A DNA stretch of 64,000 nucleotides from Candidatus Binatia bacterium (GTDB lineage: Bacteria; Desulfobacterota; Binatia; UBA12015), in NCBI GenBank assembly GCA_029243485.1, contig JAQWRY010000062.1, positions 124,001-188,000 on the forward strand, in the 5' to 3' direction. The position numbers and the translations under genes are program-made. Positions 8,004-15,209 of this stretch are shown here, piece by piece. The notes under the pieces were generated by a model. It was not told the DNA's origin. It saw nothing but the letters and a program-made list of their open reading frames with translations, and did no database searches. Numbering within the stretch: the first letter of the stretch is position 1; each line of letters starts with the position of its first letter.

Positions 8004-9707
8004 TCAGCCCACCGCCTTCATGGCGCGGAGCTCGTCCGAGATTGGGTAACGCGTGAAGACCTTGTCCATCGTGGCGCGGTCCACGGCGTAGACCGCGTCG
8101 TTGCCGGGAACCTTCTCCGTGCGGCACCAGTCGGGGAGATCGCCCTGCTCAGGCGGGCGACCCGCCTTGCGGTTGAATTCCCACTCATCGTTCATGCACT
8201 GCCAACCGATCTCGGCCGCCTCTTCGAAGGTGACGTCGCGACCGACCATCGCGCTGTAGAGCGTGGCGATATCCGCGATCGACGGCTGCTGGAACTGGCA
8301 GAAACCGCTGGAATCACAGAGGGCGTTGACGAGCTGCGCCTCCTGCGAGGCCTTCGCCGGATCTTCCGGAGCGCCGATGATGAGTCCGGCCGTGTGGTCG
8401 GCGCCCATCGCGCTGGTGGCGTACGTGACGCCTGTCGCGTTCAGCGTCCGAGGCTCCCATGCCGGGAGGCCCTGACCACCGACCGCGGGAACGCGATCGA
8501 TGTTGAACTTCGCGGCGGTCGCGCAGACACCGCGGCCCACCGTCTCGGCGACATCGTCGCCCTTGTCGATCTTCTCCATCAGAGCGAGAGCCGCCGGACC
8601 ATCGCCGAAGGCGAGCGCGCCGGCTTCCATGGCAACGCCGATCGCGCCGCCGGTCTCGATCGTGTCGAGGCCGAGCTCATCACAGAGGCGATCCATCTTC
8701 GCGACGATGTCGAGATCGTCGATCTCACAGTTCGACCCACACAGCGTCAGGGTCTCGAACTCGAGAGCGGACGTGACATGCTTGCCGTCCGGACCGTGCA
8801 CGACGTTCGAGCACGAAACGATGCAGCCGGTCATGCAATGGTGCATGCCACCGCCACGCTCGGCGAAGTTCTCCTGGATGCGCTCACCGTCGAGCTTGTC
8901 GGCGCCATCAAACTGCATCAGGCGACGGTTCCGCGTCGGGAAGGTGTGCAACATGTTCGCGACGGGGACCGTGGTCGACGTGCCCTTCGCAAAGATCTGC
9001 GGGCCCGCTTTGTACTCCTTGGACATGTTCGCGATGTACTTCTTGAACGTCGGCATGTCTTCGGGGAGACGAGCCTTGGTGCCCTCGTCGTCGACGACGA
9101 TTGCCTTCAGACCCTTCACGCCCAGAGAGGCGCCGAGGCCGCCGCGCGCCGCATGACGCGTCGGGCGACGGGCGCCCTCGTCGGTGAACGCAACGCTCGC
9201 GCCCTGGAGACCGAGCTCGCCAGCCGACCCGACCAGCACGTAGGCCGCTCGCTCGGAGCATGTCTCGTGGAGCTTCTCGGCTGCCGCGTAGGTACGCAGC
9301 ATCTTCAGCTCCGGAGCTTCGACCATCTCGTAGCCGTCTTTGTTGACGACGACCTTGTAGCGCTTGTCGGCATCCTTCGCCTTGCCTTCGACGATCGCGC
9401 AGCGATAGCCGAGACGCATCAGCTTCTGGCCGGCCTGCCCGCCCGAGTTGGCCTCTTTGATCCCGCCGGTGAGAGCGCTCTTACCACCGACACTCATTCG
9501 GCCGGAAGTCGGAGCGACCGAGCCCGAGAGCACGCCCGGGGCGATCACGACCTTGTTCTCTGGGCCGAGCGCGTCACACGCCGGGTCCACTTCCTTCAAG
9601 AGGATCTTGGCCGACAGGGCCCGGCCGCCGAGCAACTGCCACTCCTCGGGGAAGGGCTCGTCGGTGACCTTCAGGTTCGTCATGTCGATGCGAAGAATCT
9701 TGTCCAT
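8004..9707 (-). CDS. Tungsten-containing aldehyde:ferredoxin oxidoreductase family protein
   Basis: 567 residues, slightly under the family's ~600-620. AOR enzymes carry a bis-pterin tungsten cofactor and one [4Fe-4S] cluster and oxidise aldehydes (or reduce acids) with ferredoxin. Seen: N-terminal domain with GGRALSAKILLKEVDP and the block SGRMSVGGKSALTGGIKEANSGG, then cluster cysteines C291-x3-C295-x3-C299 in CMTGCIVSC with further Cys at 464 and 470 (CDSSGFC). The spacing differs from the archaeal C-x2-C-x3-C and resembles the deltaproteobacterial branch that includes BamB-like proteins. Start supported by ggaggt 9 nt upstream. No adjacent ferredoxin, NADH-linked subunit or pterin gene, so partner and substrate are open. 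Confidence 0.88.
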   Translation of the reverse strand: MDKILRIDMTNLKVTDEPFPEEWQLLGGRALSAKILLKEVDPACDALGPENKVVIAPGVLSGSVAPTSGRMSVGGKSALTGGIKEANSGGQAGQKLMRLGYRCAIVEGKAKDADKRYKVVVNKDGYEMVEAPELKMLRTYAAAEKLHETCSERAAYVLVGSAGELGLQGASVAFTDEGARRPTRHAARGGLGASLGVKGLKAIVVDDEGTKARLPEDMPTFKKYIANMSKEYKAGPQIFAKGTSTTVPVANMLHTFPTRNRRLMQFDGADKLDGERIQENFAERGGGMHHCMTGCIVSCSNVVHGPDGKHVTSALEFETLTLCGSNCEIDDLDIVAKMDRLCDELGLDTIETGGAIGVAMEAGALAFGDGPAALALMEKIDKGDDVAETVGRGVCATAAKFNIDRVPAVGGQGLPAWEPRTLNATGVTYATSAMGADHTAGLIIGAPEDPAKASQEAQLVNALCDSSGFCQFQQPSIADIATLYSAMVGRDVTFEEAAEIGWQCMNDEWEFNRKAGRPPEQGDLPDWCRTEKVPGNDAVYAVDRATMDKVFTRYPISDELRAMKAVG

Positions 9708-9785
9708 GGCTTTCTCGACCTCCGGGGTGTTGATTTATCAGCTTTTTCGACCGGGAAGAACCTGCGGCAGCGCCGCGTCCCGACC

Positions 9786-11336
9786 TCAGAACAGCGTATA
9801 GATGAAAGGCGCCAGCCACGGCGACGAAGCCGCCACGACCAGAAGCGCGCCCAACGACAGCAAACCGGCCAGGACCGGCAGTACATACCACTGCCCTCGC
9901 CGTACGAATGTACCAAATAGCTCGGCCATGACACCGAGACGTTTCCGTAGATACCAGATCGACGCCCCCAGAATCGCCCCCACGACGATTCCGGGCACGA
10001 ACCGTTGGAGCCAGACCGGCAGGAACCCGGCCAGCCAATCGACGGAGTAGATGAAGACCAGGACGAAGCCGATGAGCGCCGCCACTGGCCCGTAGCTCCC
10101 GACCGCCCCCTGATCGGGAAACCGGCGTAAGAAAAGCGTCCCGAGGACGAGCCAGATTCCAGCCGCGATCAGCAGAGCCCGGCCGAGCCCGCCTCCACCC
10201 GCCCCGGAATCGATCACGGGGGCCCAGTCGCCGGCCGCCCGGGGCGGCGCGCCTAGGAGCCGCGGCGAGGCCAGCGCGTCTGCGAGCTCGCCGGCGAGAG
10301 CCCGGTTCCCGAGCGCGTTCGTGTGCCAGTCCCGCTCGAAGTACACGGCTTCGGCACCACTCTTCGAGGCAGCGAGGAGCGCGGTTCGCGGATCCACGAC
10401 CTCGAGGCCGGCCTGTTCTGCCCGCTGGACCATGCCGAGAAAGGGACGTTCGGGATCGTAGACGGGGTCACTTATGATCTGCTGCATGCCGCCGCGCGCG
10501 ACCGGATCGATCTGCGCCTTGTCCGGAACGACCAGGACGAGCGGTTCGGCACCGATGTTCGCGGCGACGGTCACAAACGCTCGCAGAGCCGCGGCGGTCT
10601 CGGGCCATCCCTGTGCATCGGCGCTGAGGCGCACACCCCACTCCGCCGGCAATGGGCGCGGACCGTCCAACATCGGAACCGTCTGCGACGAGAAGGTCTT
10701 GCTGAGGAGATTGCCCAGCGCAGTGTTTCGCACCCACCACGAACGCAGCCCCGGATCGACCAGGGGAACGAGCGTGCCCGGCACGCCATCCGCAGACACC
10801 GGGAAACGCGGCTTCGGGTACCGGAGGTAACTGTCCTGCCCGTTCCAGAAGATGTCGTTCTCGTACATCTGCAGAACGACGACGTCGGGGGCGTACCGCG
10901 CGCCCTCCCGAGCGAGCCAAAGGACTTCTTGATCGGTCGAATACCCTTCGGTGCCACCGTTCAGCACTTCGACGTTCCGACCCTCCGCGACGAGCCTCGC
11001 GCCGAGCAGGCCGGAGATCGTGTCCGGGCGATCGACAGTGTAGCCGAGCGTGAACGAGTCCCCGATGACGAGCACGCGCTTCGCGTCCGCCGACTTCGCG
11101 TAACCGACCGACTCCGGCTCACGCAGACCGCGGCTGTTGGTCTCGAGGGTCACGTCGAACTCGCCGGTCTGGCGGCGGATCGAGGCGTCGCGAGTCTTGG
11201 TCCACCCGAGGGCACCATCGAACTGATTCATCGTCGGCGCCGGTCCGAACCCGATCAGCCGCAGGCCCCCCTCGACCACGACGAGAAGCATGAGGCCAGT
11301 AACGAGACAGGCGAGGATCTGATTGAGAAGCTTCAC
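9786..11336 (-). CDS. Membrane-anchored SGNH/GDSL hydrolase fused to a DUF5989-like C-terminal segment
   Basis: 516 residues. An N-terminal membrane anchor (7-27) precedes an SGNH hydrolase domain: block I GDSF (Ser94), block II NGGTEGYS, block III YEND (Asn160), block V DWHTN (Asp336/His338), so the catalytic set is complete. Such enzymes typically remove or add acyl groups on glycans. Three membrane segments follow (about 385-403, 417-440, 445-463). The last 48 residues, ELFGTFVRRGQWYVLP... ending in APFIYTLF, match the small DUF5989 family, usually a separate gene. The next gene upstream is SxtJ-like, the usual DUF5989 neighbour. Likely role: acyl-ester chemistry on a surface glycan or secreted metabolite; substrate unknown. 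Confidence 0.82.
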   Translation of the reverse strand: MKLLNQILACLVTGLMLLVVVEGGLRLIGFGPAPTMNQFDGALGWTKTRDASIRRQTGEFDVTLETNSRGLREPESVGYAKSADAKRVLVIGDSFTLGYTVDRPDTISGLLGARLVAEGRNVEVLNGGTEGYSTDQEVLWLAREGARYAPDVVVLQMYENDIFWNGQDSYLRYPKPRFPVSADGVPGTLVPLVDPGLRSWWVRNTALGNLLSKTFSSQTVPMLDGPRPLPAEWGVRLSADAQGWPETAAALRAFVTVAANIGAEPLVLVVPDKAQIDPVARGGMQQIISDPVYDPERPFLGMVQRAEQAGLEVVDPRTALLAASKSGAEAVYFERDWHTNALGNRALAGELADALASPRLLGAPPRAAGDWAPVIDSGAGGGGLGRALLIAAGIWLVLGTLFLRRFPDQGAVGSYGPVAALIGFVLVFIYSVDWLAGFLPVWLQRFVPGIVVGAILGASIWYLRKRLGVMAELFGTFVRRGQWYVLPVLAGLLSLGALLVVAASSPWLAPFIYTLF

Positions 11337-11360
11337 GGCGCGATCGGGTTCGGAAACGGG

Positions 11361-11591
11361 CTAGCCCTGCCTCTGCGCGGCGTCGATGGTCTCGTTGTCC
11401 TTCGGCCACGGCGCGAAGGCAGTGTCCTTCGGGCGGCGCATCCGCAGAGGGTCACTCAGGACGCGCGAGATGAGCGCCACTGGCCCGAGAAGGACGAAGT
11501 ACAGGGCCCCGAGAACGATGCCTCCCATGACCTCGCCGAAGCGATGCAGGAAGGCCGTCACCGTGGCCAGACCACCGGCAGACTGCTCCAT
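11361..11591 (-). CDS. Small SxtJ-like membrane protein
   Basis: 76 residues from ATG 11591; the frame is open further upstream but that part looks non-coding. One or two hydrophobic segments (about 22-45: EVMGGIVLGALYFVLLGPVA) are followed by the SxtJ-like junction LISRVLSDPLRMRR and a charged tail. SxtJ-family proteins usually sit beside DUF5989 and SGNH-hydrolase or carbamoyltransferase genes. Here it lies 24 nt upstream of the SGNH-DUF5989 fusion on the same strand, so the pair is probably co-transcribed. Molecular function is not known. Confidence 0.65.
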   Translation of the reverse strand: MEQSAGGLATVTAFLHRFGEVMGGIVLGALYFVLLGPVALISRVLSDPLRMRRPKDTAFAPWPKDNETIDAAQRQG

Positions 11592-11662
11592 ACGCCCTGC
11601 CACTCTACTGGATGGGCTGCGGGCATCACAACCGCGCAGCCGCGGCTGAGGCCGAATTCCGC

Positions 11663-12580
11663 CTATCTTTCGGCGGCTTTGCAGTCCGCCGGCGGAGTCG
11701 GGAGGCCACGACACCACTCGGCGATCCGCTCACCGTCGTGGCGCACTGCCGCCTCGTCGTGCAGGAAGCGATGGATGTCCTGCGCCCGGCGTCTCTCTCC
11801 GACGGCCCGCGCGAGATCGGCCCCGCCCGCGGCCCGAACCTCGCTGAGCCCGACGAGGTCGAGGGCGATCGCCGGCACGTCCTCGCGCTCCCGGTCGATC
11901 TGGTGGGCTTGCTCGAGCGATCCGAGCGCCGCGGCCGAGTCCCCGGCGCGGCGGTGCATCGCGCCCAGGTTGCGCAAGCGTGTGGCTTCCCCCGCCCGAT
12001 CCTCCTCGGATCGGTCGATCGACAGCGCCGCCTCGAAGCGATTCGAGGCCAGGGCCAGGTCACCGGCCGACAGGGCGAGAAGACCCAGGTTGTTCAGAGC
12101 CGCGGCTTCGACCAACGGATCCTCGGCCTGACGCGCGAGGCCCAGGGCGGCCGCGTAATGACTCTGCGCGGCACCCAGATCCCCGCCCGTCTCGGCGAGA
12201 GTGCCGAGATTGTTCTCCGCCGCGGCCTCCTGACCGATCGCGCCGCTCTGGCGCGCGATGTCCCCGGCCTCGATGTACACGCGGCGCGCGGCAGCGAGAT
12301 CCCCGGCGCGTTGGTGCAGGTTCCCGAGACGGTTCAGTCCACCGGCGACCGCATCGACGTCGTCGATGCTGCGATACGCATCTACGGCCCGCTGCTCGAG
12401 GATGGCCGCGCGCTCTAGGTCGCCGCTGAGCGAGGTCTCGTAGCTCGCCTCTTCGAGGGAATGGGCTCGGTCGCGGATCCCCGGCGTCACCGTCCGCCGA
12501 GCACTACCGCACGCGACGACAATCGTCGCGACCATCAACACGCCAGCGAGCCGGAACCCCCTGCTGGGTTTAGCGGCCAT
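11663..12580 (-). CDS. TPR-repeat lipoprotein
   Basis: 305 residues from ATG 12580, chosen because it follows ggagag and gives a clean lipoprotein signal ending in the lipobox VVAC (Cys24); an in-frame GTG at 12655 has no ribosome site. The mature protein is five or six tetratricopeptide repeats of about 40 residues (for example NNLGTLAETGGDLGAAQSHY, NNLGLLALSAGDLALASNRF), a scaffold for protein contacts. It overlaps the mlaD stop by 11 nt and is the last gene of a PBP1B-mlaE-mlaF-mlaD unit. A TPR lipoprotein beside PBP1B recalls LpoP of pseudomonads, but it could equally serve the Mla system. Confidence 0.82.
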   Translation of the reverse strand: MAAKPSRGFRLAGVLMVATIVVACGSARRTVTPGIRDRAHSLEEASYETSLSGDLERAAILEQRAVDAYRSIDDVDAVAGGLNRLGNLHQRAGDLAAARRVYIEAGDIARQSGAIGQEAAAENNLGTLAETGGDLGAAQSHYAAALGLARQAEDPLVEAAALNNLGLLALSAGDLALASNRFEAALSIDRSEEDRAGEATRLRNLGAMHRRAGDSAAALGSLEQAHQIDREREDVPAIALDLVGLSEVRAAGGADLARAVGERRRAQDIHRFLHDEAAVRHDGERIAEWCRGLPTPPADCKAAER

Positions 12581-13652
12581 CGGACTCTCCGAGGCCGGGA
12601 TCGCTCCGGCTGAGTCCCGTCGGAAGTCGCGCCGGCGCGGTCGGAATGTTGCCACGCAGCAAGATGCTCTTTCCGGCGGCGTCGAATACGTCGCTCGCCT
12701 TGCGAACGCCCTGCTCCGCCTGCACGCTCAGCGTCGGCAAGCTCTGGGATGCCAGCCTCAGGTTCTCGACGATCACCTGCAAGTCCGCGGCGATCGCCGG
12801 GAAACGCTCTGCGGTCTCGCGGAGCGAGACCGAAAGCTCCTCGACCTCGGCGGCGACCTGTCTCACCGAAGCCATCGTGGGCGGTAGATCCTGCGTCGCA
12901 TCGCGGATCTCCGAGAGCGCATCGCGCCCGGAGCCGAGAAGGTCGTCGAGTTCATCCACCGTCGTCGACGAGTTCACGAGCGCTCCGATCGTGCCCTCGC
13001 CCCGGTCGACCTTCTGAAGGATGTTGCTGAGGCTGTCTAGGCCCGTCATGAGGGTTGAGTCATCGCTCGACATCTGGCCGGTCAGGATGGAGATGTCGCC
13101 GAGGATCTGCTCGAGTTTCTTCGCCATCGGCTGCACTTCGTCCAGGACGTCCGTGAGCGACAAGGGATCGACCGTCGTGAGTACCGCCCCAGGTTCGACG
13201 ACGGGCTCCGACGCGCTGCCCACCGAGACCTCGATCGACTTGTCACCGAGGAGGCCGACCGAACCGACCGTCGCGATGGAGTCTTGCCGGATCTGTTGTC
13301 GGAAGCGCTCTTCGATCTTGATCACCACTTCGATCTCGGAGACGCGATCCTCGGCGGGCGGTGCCCCGGGCCCACCGGGATCCTGCCGCCGGGCTTCTCC
13401 GGGCTGTACGAAACGAAGCTGCTCGACCGTGCCAACAGATAGACCGGCGACGAAGACCGGCGCGCCTACGCGCATTCCGCTCACGTTGCCGAAGATCGCT
13501 CGAAGCTGGAAACGGTCCTCGAAGATCCTCTGCTCGGAGCCGAGCATCACGACCATGAACACGGCCGCCCCGACTCCGAAGAGGACGAAGAGGCCTACGA
13601 TCATCTCGCGTTTTCTTTCGCTATCCTTTGCCATCGCTTTGGTTCCGTTCAC
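12570..13652 (-). CDS. mlaD: MlaD-type MCE-domain lipid transport protein
   Basis: 360 residues: an N-terminal membrane anchor (EMIVGLFVLFGVGAAVFMVVM), one MCE domain (about 40-150, with FGNVSGMRVGAPVFVAGLSVGTV and the SVGLLGDKSIEVS block), then a long helical tail (about 160-340) resembling the coiled extensions of long MCE proteins. It binds phospholipids in the periplasm and feeds them to or from the MlaFE transporter. A GTG start at 13652 makes a 4-nt GTGA overlap with mlaF; ATG 13634 is the alternative. The MCE domain contains an insert around residues 86-100 rich in Pro/Gly. MlaB and MlaC homologues are not adjacent. Confidence 0.9.
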   Translation of the reverse strand: MNGTKAMAKDSERKREMIVGLFVLFGVGAAVFMVVMLGSEQRIFEDRFQLRAIFGNVSGMRVGAPVFVAGLSVGTVEQLRFVQPGEARRQDPGGPGAPPAEDRVSEIEVVIKIEERFRQQIRQDSIATVGSVGLLGDKSIEVSVGSASEPVVEPGAVLTTVDPLSLTDVLDEVQPMAKKLEQILGDISILTGQMSSDDSTLMTGLDSLSNILQKVDRGEGTIGALVNSSTTVDELDDLLGSGRDALSEIRDATQDLPPTMASVRQVAAEVEELSVSLRETAERFPAIAADLQVIVENLRLASQSLPTLSVQAEQGVRKASDVFDAAGKSILLRGNIPTAPARLPTGLSRSDPGLGESDGR

Positions 13653-14407
13653 CCATACAGGAAGGCCCGGACTTTCGGCACCGCGCTGTCCTTGATCTCG
13701 TCGAGCGTGCCTTCGACGAGCACGCGCCCCTCATCGAGCATCGCGACACGATTCGCGACCAGAAACGCGCATCGCACATCGTGCGTCACGACGATCGACG
13801 TGACGTCCCGCTCCTTCTGGAGGCGGAGGATCAGTTCGCTGATCGTGTCAGACGTCAGCGGGTCCAGGCCGGTCGTCGGTTCGTCGTAGATCACCACCTG
13901 GGGCTCGAGAACGATCGTCCGAGCAAGCCCCACCCTCTTTTGCATCCCGCCCGAGAGCTCACTCGGCATCTTGTCCTCGATGCCGTCGAGCTCGATCCAC
14001 GAGAGCACCTTGGAGACCCGCTCGCCGATTGCCGCGTCGTCGAGGTCCGTGTGCTGTTTCAGCGGAAAGCCGATATTCTCGCCGACGGTCATCGAATCGA
14101 AGAGCGCCGCGCCCTGAAACAGAAAGCCGGTCTTCATCCAAATCGAATGCCACTGTTCGGCCGACGAGAAACGCGCTACGTCGACACCGTCGACGAGCAC
14201 CTCGCCCTGGTCCGGCGTGAGCAGCCCCACCAGCATGCTGACCAGAACCGACTTTCCCGAGCCACTGCTCCCGAGGATGACCATCGTACTTCCTCGCTCG
14301 ACCACCAAGTCGAGGCCACGCAGTACGTGGTTGTCGTCGAACGACTTGGCAAGCCCACGAACCTCGATCGCGAGCTCCGGCTTCACGCTCTGCCCGTTAG
14401 TAGCCAA
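13649..14407 (-). CDS. mlaF: ABC transporter ATP-binding protein, MlaF
   Basis: 252 residues; hydrolyses ATP to drive lipid transfer through MlaE. Walker A GSSGSGKS, signature LSGGMQKRVGLART and Walker B VVIYDEPTTGLDP are intact. The start is either TTG 14407, which overlaps the mlaE stop by 11 nt, or GTG 14386; neither has a strong ribosome site and translational coupling is likely. The order mlaE-mlaF-mlaD here differs from the enterobacterial mlaF-mlaE-mlaD. Confidence 0.93.
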   Translation of the reverse strand: MATNGQSVKPELAIEVRGLAKSFDDNHVLRGLDLVVERGSTMVILGSSGSGKSVLVSMLVGLLTPDQGEVLVDGVDVARFSSAEQWHSIWMKTGFLFQGAALFDSMTVGENIGFPLKQHTDLDDAAIGERVSKVLSWIELDGIEDKMPSELSGGMQKRVGLARTIVLEPQVVIYDEPTTGLDPLTSDTISELILRLQKERDVTSIVVTHDVRCAFLVANRVAMLDEGRVLVEGTLDEIKDSAVPKVRAFLYG

Positions 14408-15203
14408 CGGTCACCAGGAGCTGAGTCATGAATACATCGGAGACGAAGATCATGAGCGACGAGACCACCACCGTCGCCGTCGTCGAACGTCCCACCCCAC
14501 TCGTTCCACCCTCGGTGTGGAACCCGTAGTAGGCCGCGGTCCCCGAGATGATGAGCGCGAAGAACACCGTCTTGGCGAGGCCAGTCAGTACGTCGGAGAG
14601 GGTCACGTAGTAGAGGGTCGTCTCGAGGTAGCCCTCGGGAGTGACGCCGCCGAGAGTGGTCGCGACGAGAGCCCCGCCGAGAATCCCAAGGATGTCGGAA
14701 ACCGCGGTGAGAAGCGGGAGTGCGATGACGCACGCCGCAATGCGCGTCCCGACGAGGTAGCGCTGGGGATCGACCGCCAACACACGAAGCGCATCGATCT
14801 GCCGTGTGACCCGCATAGACCCGAGTTCCGCGCTGATCCCAGATCCGGCACGACCCGCGACCATCAATGCCGTGATGACCGGCCCGAGCTCACGGGTCAT
14901 CGCCAGGCCGACGCCGACGGCGACGTACTGCATGACACCGAACTTCTTGAGGAGGAACATCGTCTGGAGCGCCATGACGAGCCCGATCGCGAAGGCGGCG
15001 ATGGCCGTCAGAGGCAGGGACCGATAGCCTATCTCGTAGACCTGCTGGACGACGATCCGCAGCGGCAGACCATGCCGGATCGAAACCCGAAGGCTCGAAC
15101 CGATGAAACGGAGCCAACCTCCTACGAACACGGCGAGGCTGATCACTCCGCGCCCTGCCACCGTGATCAGCGACGGGCGCTCTTCGTCTGGGGTTTCCGA
15201 CAT
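14397..15203 (-). CDS. mlaE: MlaE-type ABC transporter permease
   Basis: 268 residues with five or six membrane segments of the MlaE/YrbE family. The conserved blocks AIGLVMALQ, GVGLAMTRELGPVITALMVAGRAGSGISAELGSM (read as two adjacent motifs) and EIDALRVLAVDP-like RQIDALRVLAVDPQRY are present. It forms the inner-membrane channel of the retrograde or anterograde phospholipid pathway that keeps the outer membrane asymmetric. It starts 6 nt after the PBP1B stop, which places cell-wall synthesis and outer-membrane lipid homeostasis in one transcript. Confidence 0.92.
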   Translation of the reverse strand: MSETPDEERPSLITVAGRGVISLAVFVGGWLRFIGSSLRVSIRHGLPLRIVVQQVYEIGYRSLPLTAIAAFAIGLVMALQTMFLLKKFGVMQYVAVGVGLAMTRELGPVITALMVAGRAGSGISAELGSMRVTRQIDALRVLAVDPQRYLVGTRIAACVIALPLLTAVSDILGILGGALVATTLGGVTPEGYLETTLYYVTLSDVLTGLAKTVFFALIISGTAAYYGFHTEGGTSGVGRSTTATVVVSSLMIFVSDVFMTQLLVTVGY

Positions 15204-15209
15204 GCTGGC

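Noticed and set aside
7782-9920. A 712-residue plus-strand frame over the AOR gene
   Set aside because: Antisense shadow of the minus-strand oxidoreductase, which carries the real motifs.
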